A DNA stretch of 64,000 nt from SIG307 sp964545045 (lineage in GTDB: Bacteria; Bacillota; Clostridia; Lachnospirales; Lachnospiraceae). The stretch covers positions 62,001 through 126,000 of the forward strand of contig CAZJEN010000003.1 of the NCBI GenBank assembly GCA_964545045.1, written 5' to 3'. Positions 8,648 through 16,577 of the stretch are shown in pieces; the first letter of the stretch is position 1; every line of letters starts with the position of its first letter. Under the pieces are notes generated by a model. It saw only the letters and a list, made by a program, of their open reading frames with translations, made no database searches and had not been told where the DNA came from. The position numbers were made by a program, and so were the translations under genes.

Positions 8648-10285
8648 TTATTCCTCAATTCCAATCTGCTTCAGCTTCTCCGTTTCTTCCTCTATCACAT
8701 TCTTATCAATTCTCTGAAACAGAATCTCCACTTTCGGTAGCTTATACCCTGCTGTCACCGATTGCTTCTCCCACTTATTGCTTATTCCGAGCCATCCGCA
8801 CACCTTTGCGGAAGAAAACGGTAAAAACGGCGCCAGAAGCACTGCCAGATTCGCAATAATCTGAACGCACTGATACAGAGTGTTTCCGCACGCCGCTATA
8901 TCCATGGTTCTTGTTGTCCAAGGCTGTTCTGTATCAAAGAATTTATTGGAGAATCTTACAAATTCAAATATTTCATCGATAGCATCCTTAAACGCTCCTC
9001 CTTCTATCTTCGTTCCTACAGAAGTATACAAAGCATCCAGTCGTCCTTCTATCTCCGAATTCAAAACTCCCTCCGGCACAATTCCATCCAAATATTTCTC
9101 AATAAAAGTCAGCGAACGATTAATAAAGTTTCCGTATGCTCCCAGCAACTCACCGTTATGACTGTTCACATACTCTCTCCAGGAAAAATCCGCATCTTTC
9201 TTTTCCGGTCCGTTTGCGAGAAAGAAATACCGAATGGAATCCGTTTCGTATTTGTCCAGTAAATCATTTATCCAAATTGCATAATTCCGACTGGTGGAAA
9301 TCTTTCTCCCTTCCAAGGTCAAATACTCACTTGATATAATCCGATCCGGCAAATGCCATCCTTCCCCGTTTCCCAACAAAAGCGCCGGTAAAATAATGGT
9401 ATGAAACGGAATGTTATCTTTCCCATGCACATAATAATGGGTTGCATCTTTGCCCCACAATTCGGTAAAATCAGCACCACGTTCATCTGCTGCCACTTTA
9501 CTTGCAGACAAATAGCCTAACACATTTTCCGCCCAGATATAAATCGATTTCTCTTCATAGCCCTCTTTCGGCACATCGATTCCCCATTCCAAATCTCTGG
9601 TAAGAGCGCGGTCTCGCAAGCCTTCCTCAATATAACGATTTGTAAATGCAACGGCATTTTTTCTCCATTCCGGATGGGACTGCACCAACTCCGTTAACTC
9701 CTCTTCCAACTCATTGATGGCAATATACAAATGTTCTGAGTTTTTAAAGGTAATTGGCTTTTTGCACACCGCACATACCGGCTCCACCAGATTCTCCGGT
9801 TCCGGCACAGTTCCGCATGCGTCACACTGGTCGCCTCTGGTATCCGCTCCACACTTCGGACATTTCCCCAACACAAACCGGTCCGCCAGAAATGTGCTAC
9901 AGCTTTCACAGTACGCCTGGGGCGTCTCTTTTTCATACACATGCTTACTTTCATACAGCTTCTTGTGAAAGGATTTTACAAAATCCTTATGTTCCTCCGA
10001 CGATGTTTTGGTATACACATCATAGCTGAAGCCCAGTCGCTTAAAACTGTCCGCAAACTCTTCGTGATAAAAATCACTGATCTCCTGCGGAGTCCTGTTT
10101 TCCTGTTTTGCACGAATCGCTACAGGGGTTCCGTAACAATCACTTCCCGATACAAAATAAACATCATCTCCGATTGCTCTGTGATATCTTGCCAGCACAT
10201 CTCCCGGCAACAAGCCCGCAATGTGACCGATGTGCAACGAGCCGTTTGCATACGGCCATGCTCCTCCGATTAAAATTTTCCTCAT
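8648..10285 (-). CDS. metG: Methionyl-tRNA synthetase
   Basis: Class I synthetase charging tRNA-Met, required for initiation and elongation. The 545-residue protein has PYANGSLHIGHIAG near the N-terminus (HIGH signature at 18-21), a zinc-knuckle insertion with two pairs CESC/CPKC and CDAC/CAVC (about 125-175), and the KMSKS-type loop LEGRKISTSRN near residue 328. An alpha-helical anticodon-binding domain follows. The usual C-terminal tRNA-binding (EMAP-like) domain is absent, giving the shorter form. It is preceded by its own T-box with an ATG specifier. Confidence 0.96.
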   Translation of the reverse strand: MRKILIGGAWPYANGSLHIGHIAGLLPGDVLARYHRAIGDDVYFVSGSDCYGTPVAIRAKQENRTPQEISDFYHEEFADSFKRLGFSYDVYTKTSSEEHKDFVKSFHKKLYESKHVYEKETPQAYCESCSTFLADRFVLGKCPKCGADTRGDQCDACGTVPEPENLVEPVCAVCKKPITFKNSEHLYIAINELEEELTELVQSHPEWRKNAVAFTNRYIEEGLRDRALTRDLEWGIDVPKEGYEEKSIYIWAENVLGYLSASKVAADERGADFTELWGKDATHYYVHGKDNIPFHTIILPALLLGNGEGWHLPDRIISSEYLTLEGRKISTSRNYAIWINDLLDKYETDSIRYFFLANGPEKKDADFSWREYVNSHNGELLGAYGNFINRSLTFIEKYLDGIVPEGVLNSEIEGRLDALYTSVGTKIEGGAFKDAIDEIFEFVRFSNKFFDTEQPWTTRTMDIAACGNTLYQCVQIIANLAVLLAPFLPFSSAKVCGWLGISNKWEKQSVTAGYKLPKVEILFQRIDKNVIEEETEKLKQIGIEE

Positions 10286-10387
10286 ACAATCTACCTCATT
10301 TCTTTCTGTTGTGATAACTAGGTTTTCGATGTCCTATGACACCTTCGTTTCGTAGCAAAGAAGTTTTCTTTTTCAATTCCTTTGCAA

Positions 10388-10687
10388 TAAAAAATGCCCT
10401 CCTCTCTGAAAAATTTCTTTTTCAGGGACGAGAGCAACGGCTTCGTGTTACCACCCCAAATTCACCTATACCTCACGGAATAGGCCTTATCAACTACGGA
10501 TGAGAAATGATTCATCGATAGTATATCACTGTAACGGGTGCACCCGTCGTAGCCTTGGCAAAATGCTTCGGTACGCAGCTCCGAGACCATTTTCGGTAAT
10601 TCCTTCTGTGCCTGTTCTCACCAATCCAGACTCTCTGTAACATATCTAACTACTTACTTTTCTCTTCCTAGCTTTTTTCAATATTTT
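10388..10687 (-). promoter_or_regulatory. T-box leader of metG (tRNA-Met sensing)
   Basis: The minus strand shows Stem I with AGAGAGTCTGG and GGCACAGAAGG. The specifier context is GAA-A-ATG-GTCTCGGAGC, with ATG at 10588-10590, and the T-box motif GGGGTGGTAACACG follows at about 10442-10455. A long terminator hairpin (about 10396-10433, stem including CCTGAAAAA and TTTTTCAG) is followed by ATTTTTTATT. The methionine codon matches the downstream gene, so tRNA-Met-dependent antitermination is the expected control. Bases 10286-10387 between leader and gene hold nothing else recognised. Confidence 0.92.
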
Positions 10688-10692
10688 CGTTG

Positions 10693-10721
10693 ATTATACA
10701 ACTACTTTTTTCTTTTGTCAA
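10693..10721 (-). promoter_or_regulatory. Promoter of metG T-box transcript
   Basis: Exact consensus TTGACA, 17-bp spacer, TATAAT on the minus strand, immediately upstream of the T-box leader. Confidence 0.9.
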
Positions 10722-10744
10722 TCATATTTTTATCAAATAACTTT

Positions 10745-11392
10745 TTACACTTTCCACTTATGCCCCTCCGGATACAGTTTCTCCATAGCTTCTTGAAACC
10801 ATGTCTTTTGTTCCTCGTTTAATCTCTCTATCGTCAGTTCAAAATCCTGCTGATATCCTTCTCGTTCGATATCGGTAGATTTAAACAGCAAGCAAAGTTC
10901 CGGAGACAAATACGGTATACCGTCTTTTTGCAATATTGTGCTTTCCAATTTACGTTTTATCCGATTGTCTCTGACATAGACAAACTCATTCTCTGTTTTT
11001 TCGTTGAACAAAAACTCAATATAGTTCAGTTTCGACAGTCCTGTGTGCTGAAAATCAAGCCAATATACGTCCTTCTCTTCCGTATCATGCAACCACACCA
11101 GCTCACAATCTTCCGTACAACAGAAAATATTCTTTCGCAATTTTTCCTGTATCCAAATATCTGTAACGCGGTGTACTTTACCGCCACCCAGCATCTCATA
11201 AACAAGAAAGCCTTTGGACTGCATATAGGAAATAATGGTTTCTCTGTCCTCCCAAAAAGCAAGAATATCAATGTCTCCGTGCGTTCTGGTTTCATATCCA
11301 AGGAACAAATCCAAAGCAAATCCTCCGCAAATCGCATAGGAAAAGTCCTGTCCTTGTAAAATGGCATTTGCTTCTTCTATCAATTGATTCAT
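10745..11392 (-). CDS. Nucleotidyltransferase-fold protein (aminoglycoside nucleotidyltransferase-like)
   Basis: A 215-residue protein with the minimal nucleotidyltransferase signature: a glycine-rich turn ICGGFALDLFLG (about 21-32) followed by the metal-binding pair in THGDIDILAFWED (about 37-49). This arrangement occurs in lincosamide and aminoglycoside nucleotidyltransferase-like proteins and in many uncharacterised housekeeping relatives. A substrate or resistance role cannot be claimed from sequence. It starts only a few bases after the stop of the small membrane protein gene, so it is probably the last gene of the TA-rarA transcript. No strong ribosome binding site is visible beyond AGAG. 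Confidence 0.72.
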   Translation of the reverse strand: MNQLIEEANAILQGQDFSYAICGGFALDLFLGYETRTHGDIDILAFWEDRETIISYMQSKGFLVYEMLGGGKVHRVTDIWIQEKLRKNIFCCTEDCELVWLHDTEEKDVYWLDFQHTGLSKLNYIEFLFNEKTENEFVYVRDNRIKRKLESTILQKDGIPYLSPELCLLFKSTDIEREGYQQDFELTIERLNEEQKTWFQEAMEKLYPEGHKWKV

Positions 11393-11398
11393 TTCTCT

Positions 11399-11791
11399 TT
11401 ACTCTTCTTCGCTTTCCTCATCGGAATCTTCCGCATCCTCAACGCCTTCTTCCGCGTCGTCATCTTCATCCGCTTCCTCAATTCCGTACTTTTCTTCGAT
11501 TTCCTTCGCTACCTTCTGCGGGTCTTCTCCGTTCTTGATGCGTTTATTATACGCCCGCATCTCTTTGTAAGAAATTCCCTCCGGAGCATTTCTCTTTGCC
11601 CACTTATCCAGTGCAATAAAGATATACAGCACAATCGGAACGATGACCGTTGCTACAAGGCTGGCCATAAACATGCCTTCCGCCCCCGGCTTTGCCATAA
11701 GCGCAAATACGAAACTGGCCACATACATTCCCACAATCAGCAAAAGCCCAACTACCGCCGCAATCTGCTTAAACGTAACTTTCTTTTTCAT
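11399..11791 (-). CDS. Small membrane protein with acidic tail, function unknown
   Basis: A 130-residue protein that I do not recognise as a named family. It has two predicted membrane segments (about 8-31 and 42-61), a short basic connector, and a cytoplasmic part from about 70 that includes NKRIKNGEDPQKVAKEIEEKYGIEE and then an extreme acidic tail of D, E and S. AAGGAG lies upstream of the ATG. It starts 16 bp after rarA and ends just before the nucleotidyltransferase gene, so co-transcription is likely. The topology places both termini inside. Confidence 0.75.
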   Translation of the reverse strand: MKKKVTFKQIAAVVGLLLIVGMYVASFVFALMAKPGAEGMFMASLVATVIVPIVLYIFIALDKWAKRNAPEGISYKEMRAYNKRIKNGEDPQKVAKEIEEKYGIEEADEDDDAEEGVEDAEDSDEESEEE

Positions 11792-11806
11792 CCGCTATCT
11801 CCTTTT

Positions 11807-13132
11807 TTATTTCTGTTCTCCTTTTAAAAACGCCAGCCATTCCTTCTGAGTCTTTTCGTAGCCCTGCTCCGACGGTTCGTAGAACTTTTCTCCCACCACA
11901 CCGTCCGGCAGATACTGCTGTTCCACATAGTGGTTCGGGAACGCATGAGCGTACTTATAACCGATGCCGTGGTTCAGCTTTGCCGCACCCTTGTAATGGG
12001 CATCCATCAAATGGACCGGAACCGGTGCCGTCTTATGGGTTGCCACATAGTCCATTGCCCGCTCAATGGCTGTCACCGCCGAATTGCTCTTCGGAGCACA
12101 GGCCACATAGGCCGCTGCCTGAGCAAGTACAATCTGTGCTTCCGGCATACCGAGGCGCTCCGCTGCCAGAGACGCATTTACCGCTACTACAAGTGCTTGC
12201 GGGTCCGCATTGGACACATCCTCCGCCGCACAAATCATAATCCGCCGTGCAATAAACGCCGGTTCTTCTCCCGCATATAACATCTTTGCCAGATAATACA
12301 CCGCCGCATCCGGGTCGGAGCCACGCATACTCTTAATAAAGGCGGAAATGTTGTCGTAATGGTTGTCGCCGTCCTTGTCATACCGAAGCACACGCTTCTG
12401 GATACAATCCGCCGCCACTTCTCTCGTAATATGTATGAGTCCGTCTTCGCTGCGCTCTGTCGTCAACACGCCCAGTTCAATGGCATTTAATGCGGTTCTT
12501 CCGTCGCCGTTTGCCACATCCGCCAGAAAAGAAATGGCCTCCGGGTCTGCCACCGCCTTATAGGCACCTAAGCCCCGTTCCGTATCCTCAATGGCGCGAT
12601 AGAGAAGCTTCTCTACATTTTCCTTGGACAGCGGCTTTAATTCAAAAATCACAGACCTGGAAATGAGTGCTCCGTTTACCTCAAAGTACGGATTCTCCGT
12701 GGTGGCACCGATTAAAGACACCGTACCGTCCTCCACAAAAGGAAGTAAATAATCCTGCTGACTCTTATTGAAACGATGAATCTCGTCTACAAACAATATA
12801 GTCTTTTTCCCATACATACCGAGGGTCTCTTTCGCTTTTGCGATGACCTCTTCCATGTCCTTTTTGCCCGCCACCGTAGCGTTTAACTGGGTAAACTCAG
12901 AGCTGGTGGTATGGGCAATTACCTGGGCAAGCGTCGTCTTACCCGTTCCCGGCGGTCCGTAAAAAATCACGGAACCAAGCTTATCCGCTTTAATCGCTCT
13001 GGAAAGTAACTTCCCTTCCCCCAAAATATGCTCCTGCCCCACCACTTCCTCTAAGGTTCGCGGCCTTAGTCTCGCCGCCAGCGGGGACTCCTTTTTCGAC
13101 GTCTCCGCCCGCATATATTCAAACAGGTCCAT
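11807..13132 (-). CDS. rarA: Replication-associated recombination protein A (RarA/MgsA AAA+ ATPase)
   Basis: AAA+ ATPase related to clamp loaders, acting at stalled replication forks. The 441 residues show MRLRP-like N-terminal ARLRPRTLEEVVGQEH (20-35), Walker A GPPGTGKTT (59-67), Walker B LFVDEIHRFNKSQQD, sensor 1 GATTENPYFEVN, and the C-terminal MgsA tetramerisation domain with DHYDNISAFIKSMRGSDPDAAVYYLAKM. GGAGG lies upstream of the ATG. The start is 11 bp after the stop of the YafQ-type toxin, so rarA may be read from the toxin-antitoxin promoter, a linkage I infer only from spacing. Confidence 0.95.
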   Translation of the reverse strand: MDLFEYMRAETSKKESPLAARLRPRTLEEVVGQEHILGEGKLLSRAIKADKLGSVIFYGPPGTGKTTLAQVIAHTTSSEFTQLNATVAGKKDMEEVIAKAKETLGMYGKKTILFVDEIHRFNKSQQDYLLPFVEDGTVSLIGATTENPYFEVNGALISRSVIFELKPLSKENVEKLLYRAIEDTERGLGAYKAVADPEAISFLADVANGDGRTALNAIELGVLTTERSEDGLIHITREVAADCIQKRVLRYDKDGDNHYDNISAFIKSMRGSDPDAAVYYLAKMLYAGEEPAFIARRIMICAAEDVSNADPQALVVAVNASLAAERLGMPEAQIVLAQAAAYVACAPKSNSAVTAIERAMDYVATHKTAPVPVHLMDAHYKGAAKLNHGIGYKYAHAFPNHYVEQQYLPDGVVGEKFYEPSEQGYEKTQKEWLAFLKGEQK

Positions 13133-13143
13133 GCCTATGCCTC

Positions 13144-13419
13144 CTAAAACAAATCACTGTGACTCCCTGTCCTTGTCAAATACAAAATCAGTTCGCCATT
13201 GTCTATCTCATAAATCAAAAGCCAGTCCGGAGTGATATGACATTCTCTACATCCTGCATAATCGCCGATTAGACTGTGGTCTCTGTTTTTCTCCGGTAGA
13301 GTTTCCCCATTTGCCAACTTCTTAATAATTTCCGTCAGCAGAGAAATATCATAGCCTCTTTTCTGGGCTCGTTTCAAATCCTTTTGAAATTTAGTTGTAG
13401 GTCTTATTTTATATTTCAC
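13144..13419 (-). CDS. YafQ-family type II toxin (mRNA interferase)
   Basis: Ribosome-dependent endoribonuclease toxin of the RelE/YafQ superfamily. The 91-residue protein carries the residues used for catalysis in YafQ: His48, His61 and Asp65-Trp66 in RECHITPDWLLIYEI, and His87 with terminal Phe91 in RTGSHSDLF. The ATG overlaps the antitoxin stop by 4 bp (ATGA), the normal coupling for such pairs. All expected active-site positions are present, so it is probably functional. Confidence 0.92.
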   Translation of the reverse strand: MKYKIRPTTKFQKDLKRAQKRGYDISLLTEIIKKLANGETLPEKNRDHSLIGDYAGCRECHITPDWLLIYEIDNGELILYLTRTGSHSDLF

Positions 13420-13691
13420 GCCAACAACTCCTTCATCATCTCATCCACATCCGTATAAGATTTCCCCAAGGATGGATCTTCCTTCATCCGACGTACTTCC
13501 TCGAACGCCGCCAACGTTTCCTCATTCGGAACATTCATAGAAACCTCAAACGGAATCCTCTGTTCCCGTACTGCCTGTTTTGCTGACATCGTAAAAAAAG
13601 TAGTCATATCTAAACCAAGATTGGAAACAAGCTCCTGTAGCTGCTTCTTTAGCTCCTCATCTATCCTCATTGTTACATTGGTTGTCGCCAT
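13416..13691 (-). CDS. RelB/DinJ-family antitoxin
   Basis: Ribbon-helix-helix DNA-binding antitoxin that neutralises the downstream YafQ-like toxin and represses its own promoter. The 91-residue protein begins MATTNVTMRIDEELKKQLQELVSNLGLDMTTFF, the RHH dimerisation and DNA-binding segment of DinJ, and has a charged C-terminal region that would wrap the toxin. AAGGAG precedes the ATG at 13691. A consensus promoter with an inverted repeat over the -10 box lies directly upstream. Confidence 0.93.
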   Translation of the reverse strand: MATTNVTMRIDEELKKQLQELVSNLGLDMTTFFTMSAKQAVREQRIPFEVSMNVPNEETLAAFEEVRRMKEDPSLGKSYTDVDEMMKELLA

Positions 13692-13708
13692 ACAATCAAC
13701 TCCTTTCA

Positions 13709-13726
13709 GTTATATTATAGTATAAC
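13709..13726. promoter_or_regulatory. Inverted repeat over the TA promoter, candidate antitoxin operator
   Basis: GTTATA-N6-TATAAC is a perfect 6-bp inverted repeat covering the -10 box of the toxin-antitoxin promoter. RHH antitoxins of the DinJ group bind such palindromes; its assignment here is by position. Confidence 0.5.
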
Positions 13727-13743
13727 CAAACTCGTTTTGTCAA
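13714..13743 (-). promoter_or_regulatory. Promoter of the toxin-antitoxin operon
   Basis: TTGACA, 18-bp spacer, TATAAT on the minus strand, 22 bp upstream of the antitoxin start. Confidence 0.8.
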
Positions 13744-13862
13744 TACAATGCACATATAACGCACTCTTCTGTATATTCATGGCAAAATACGTTCCATCAT
13801 GCAAAATTTAACAAAATTTGAACCGTAGGAAAATTCTCTCCCCTCTTTCTCTTACGCCTCCA

Positions 13863-13891
13863 TAGACATTTCCCTGCTCCGGTTTTATAAT
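13863..13891 (+). promoter_or_regulatory. Promoter of the HTH-receiver fusion gene
   Basis: TAGACA, 17-bp spacer, TATAAT on the plus strand, about 60 bp upstream of the ATG at 13953. Confidence 0.65.
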
Positions 13892-13895
13892 AAAC

Positions 13896-13909
13896 TTGTA
13901 CATGTACAA
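13896..13909. promoter_or_regulatory. Perfect 14-bp palindrome TTGTACATGTACAA at the transcription start, candidate operator
   Basis: The palindrome starts 4 bp after the -10 box, so it covers the expected start of transcription. XRE-type repressors often bind such sites in their own promoters. Autoregulation by the downstream gene is an inference. Confidence 0.5.
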
Positions 13910-13952
13910 AACATTTGTTAAATTAAACATTCACACACAACGGAGGATTCTT

Positions 13953-14519
13953 ATGATAGAAAACTTAATGATTTTAGGAAAAAGAATATTAGAACTGAGA
14001 AAACGTCACTCCATGACCCAGGAAAAGCTTGCAAACGAAATGGGCGTATCCATCGGTGCGGTATCCAAATGGGAAACCGGTGCATCCGTTCCTGACCTTA
14101 CCATGCTTTGTGCACTGGCTGATTTCTTCCATGTGTCCACAGACTATTTATTAGGCCGCAACCTTCCGAACCATTTCTTAATCTGTGATGACTCTACCTT
14201 TATGGGCGGTATGGTAACCGACATGATACACCACCTCGGTTACTCCGCAAAATCCGTAGAAAACAGCAATCAGCTGTTTCAGGCATTGGAAACTGCTCTA
14301 CCTTACGGTATCTTTTTGGACGTACACTTCCCGGACGAAAACGGACTGGATATCTTAAAACGTCTCAAGAAGGAGTACCCGACCCTTCACATCATTATGC
14401 TGACCGCCGACACCAGCGAAGAGGTACATTCTCTTGCCACAGAATACGGTGCGGAATACTTTGTCTACAAACCGTTTTCCTTTGAACATTTACAGGCAGC
14501 CATAAAATCAATCCTTTAA
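13953..14519 (+). CDS. Regulator with N-terminal XRE-type HTH and C-terminal receiver domain
   Basis: A 188-residue protein joining a Cro/C1-type helix-turn-helix (residues 7-67, ILELRKRHSMTQEKLANEMGVSIGAVSKWE in family terms) to a CheY-like receiver domain (74-188). The receiver has the acidic pair Asp79-Asp80, phosphoacceptor Asp123 in IFLDVHFPDENG, Thr151 in MLTAD and Lys173 in VYKPF, so phosphorylation looks possible. This order is the reverse of most response regulators, which carry the receiver first. GGAGG stands six bases before the ATG at 13953; the longer in-frame start at 13896 overlaps the promoter palindrome and is rejected. No histidine kinase gene lies next to it. Confidence 0.88.
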   Translation: MIENLMILGKRILELRKRHSMTQEKLANEMGVSIGAVSKWETGASVPDLTMLCALADFFHVSTDYLLGRNLPNHFLICDDSTFMGGMVTDMIHHLGYSAKSVENSNQLFQALETALPYGIFLDVHFPDENGLDILKRLKKEYPTLHIIMLTADTSEEVHSLATEYGAEYFVYKPFSFEHLQAAIKSIL

Positions 14520-15265
14520 AGCAAGTACGCCTCAATCCACCGTGCCACACCGTCCGCGTCATTGCTTTCCGCAACCTCGTCCGCCACAGCCTTTACCTCC
14601 GGAATGGCATTGTCCACTGCCACGCCAAGACCGCAAAGCTTCATAGACTCCGCATCATCCTGATCATCTCCGAAGTACACTGTTTCTTCCGGAGCAATTC
14701 CAAAGGCGTTAAGCATCACCTTAACGCCGTTTCTTTTGTTCGCCGTCTTACTCATAATCTGCACCAAATACCCGTTAGCCACGGTACAGTGCAACCCCTC
14801 GGTCAGATTTTCTTTCACAAACTCCGCCGCACCTTCCCCACTGACCAGTATCTTGTACGCCGTCTCTCCCGCTGGAAGCTTCGGAAACTTTGTATGTAAC
14901 GTATATTCAAACTCCGGAATATGTTCTGCGGCATATAATATCTCTCCGGTTTCCACGGAAAATAAAAATTCTTTGTGCCCGCATACCTTAGCCAACATTT
15001 CCTCCGCCAATTTCTCCGGGATTCCGTAGGTCATCACCTTGTCTCCCACCATTACTTTTGCCCCGTTCATCACCGTCACCGCATCAAAACCGATGGCTGC
15101 GTCATACTCTGTAATGCTTCGCTCCGGTCTGGCGGTTGCCGCCATCACCTTGATGCCTCTGGCTTTACATTCCTTCAGCACAGACACCGTGTATGTGGAC
15201 AAAGACTTGTCTGTCCGAAGTAAGGTCCGGTCTAAGTCAGTGATAATTGCTTTTACTTTTTTCAT
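14516..15265 (-). CDS. HAD-superfamily hydrolase, Cof type
   Basis: Cytoplasmic phosphatase of the Cof/IIB subgroup, which usually acts on sugar phosphates or nucleotides such as flavin precursors. The 249-residue protein has motif I ITDLDRTLL (Asp nucleophile at about 10), motif II in VMAATARPERS, the cap domain in the middle, motif III lysine near SKTANKRNGV and motif IV VYFGDDQDDAESM. It uses Arg in place of Gly in the DxDGT motif (DLDRT), a known variant. Its stop overlaps the stop of the convergent HTH-receiver gene by 4 bp. Substrate unknown. Confidence 0.88.
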   Translation of the reverse strand: MKKVKAIITDLDRTLLRTDKSLSTYTVSVLKECKARGIKVMAATARPERSITEYDAAIGFDAVTVMNGAKVMVGDKVMTYGIPEKLAEEMLAKVCGHKEFLFSVETGEILYAAEHIPEFEYTLHTKFPKLPAGETAYKILVSGEGAAEFVKENLTEGLHCTVANGYLVQIMSKTANKRNGVKVMLNAFGIAPEETVYFGDDQDDAESMKLCGLGVAVDNAIPEVKAVADEVAESNDADGVARWIEAYLL

Positions 15266-15317
15266 TCTCTCGCCCTCCGTGAAACATGTATTTTTTGTTA
15301 CAGTTACAATTACACGC

Positions 15318-16403
15318 TTATTTCAACATTACGCTACGGAAATCGATATCGTCTCTTGTGAACTCCGCTTCAATCCAGTCAAACATCTGATTCATCTTAT
15401 CATCGTCATCCGCATATTTTTTCACCACTTCAATCTCATCATACCCAATAGTCATAATATAGCGGTATAACGGCATTGTAGCATCCGCTTCTTCTTCCGT
15501 AAACTCATAATACTCTCGGAACTTTCGTAATCCTTCCAAATACCGTTCGAACTGTGCATCTGTATATTCCTTGCAATAATATGACATCAGCCCTTTCTCC
15601 TCCGACGGGCAAGGAGACTCGTTTCCACCGTACCAAATTGCTTCAAAGGTCATATTTAATACCGTATCCTTACCGGACAAATTATAATCTAAAACACCAC
15701 GAAAATGTCCTTCTTCATCCAACAGCAGATTATTATCTCCGGTATCTGCCTGAAACACTGACGTCGGAAGATCAAAATACACCTGCTCCAGCTTTTCCTG
15801 ATTCTCCCGAAACAAAGTCAACACTCGTTCCAAACGTCCGGTAAACCTTGGTGCTTTTTCCTTCACCAGCTTTTTAAACTGTTCCACACAATCCGTTACC
15901 TCATCCGTTTCTGCCCACCCCACCGAGGCCAAACGTACCCAAAGAGAATCTCCCCATGTATTGGTAAAATGCTTCTGTCCTACCTTTGCCATAAACTCAC
16001 GCATCTCGTCCACATACAAATAGCGTTTCCCGTCTGGTGTTTTCGGCTTATTCTCAACATCCTTCGGCAGAAAATACTTCGCAAATTCTTCCTCCCATAC
16101 CACAAAGTTTTTCCCTTGTATCTCCAGCACTTCCGCATAGTTTCCGCCCCGACTCTTTCGTAGCATCGGACAGTAGTATCCCATTTCCCTGAAGTTGTTT
16201 ATCATTTCTACCCATCCGGCCACCCGCTCGATTGTGGTAAAATCATTAGCAGCAGCCTTTATGACATACTTCCCTTCCGAGTACTCTACGAAAACGATTG
16301 TACGGAAATCATCCTCCTCCGTCCAGGTATCCTCCCACTTACAGGATATCGGCTCCTCTGTATGAAAAAATGCAATCATCTTATTAATCTCTTGTTGTTC
16401 CAT
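15318..16403 (-). CDS. APH-fold (aminoglycoside phosphotransferase-like) kinase family protein
   Basis: A 361-residue protein resembling the choline/aminoglycoside kinase fold. The N-terminal lobe holds a lysine in GKYVIKAAANDF (about residues 43-54), and the C-terminal lobe has VFQADTGDNNLLLDEEGHFRGVLDYNLSG, which aligns with the Brenner loop and the metal-binding Asp of APH proteins. The catalytic Asp is kept (QAD), but the usual His of HGD is Gln. The start at 16403 has GGGGAG upstream; an earlier ATG eight codons before lacks one. The natural substrate could be a small alcohol, a sugar or a protein; I cannot tell. It stands alone between the HAD gene and the phospholipase-like gene. Confidence 0.7.
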   Translation of the reverse strand: MEQQEINKMIAFFHTEEPISCKWEDTWTEEDDFRTIVFVEYSEGKYVIKAAANDFTTIERVAGWVEMINNFREMGYYCPMLRKSRGGNYAEVLEIQGKNFVVWEEEFAKYFLPKDVENKPKTPDGKRYLYVDEMREFMAKVGQKHFTNTWGDSLWVRLASVGWAETDEVTDCVEQFKKLVKEKAPRFTGRLERVLTLFRENQEKLEQVYFDLPTSVFQADTGDNNLLLDEEGHFRGVLDYNLSGKDTVLNMTFEAIWYGGNESPCPSEEKGLMSYYCKEYTDAQFERYLEGLRKFREYYEFTEEEADATMPLYRYIMTIGYDEIEVVKKYADDDDKMNQMFDWIEAEFTRDDIDFRSVMLK

Positions 16404-16577
16404 GTCTCTCCCCCACTGCAAATTCATAACCTTCTGTCAACTGTGCTTCCGCCTGCTCCCTTGAATCCCTCTCAGAAAGCATACAGTTCACAGACCTTCC
16501 TCAAAATTTTAGCATACCTCTTCCCGTAAGTCAAACCTATGGCTTTCTTCTGCTCCCGCCGCACTCACTATCTCTTC

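Noticed and set aside
10745..11392. Called as an antibiotic-resistance nucleotidyltransferase
   Set aside because: Only the general fold motif is visible, and no resistance-type neighbours; kept as fold-level annotation.
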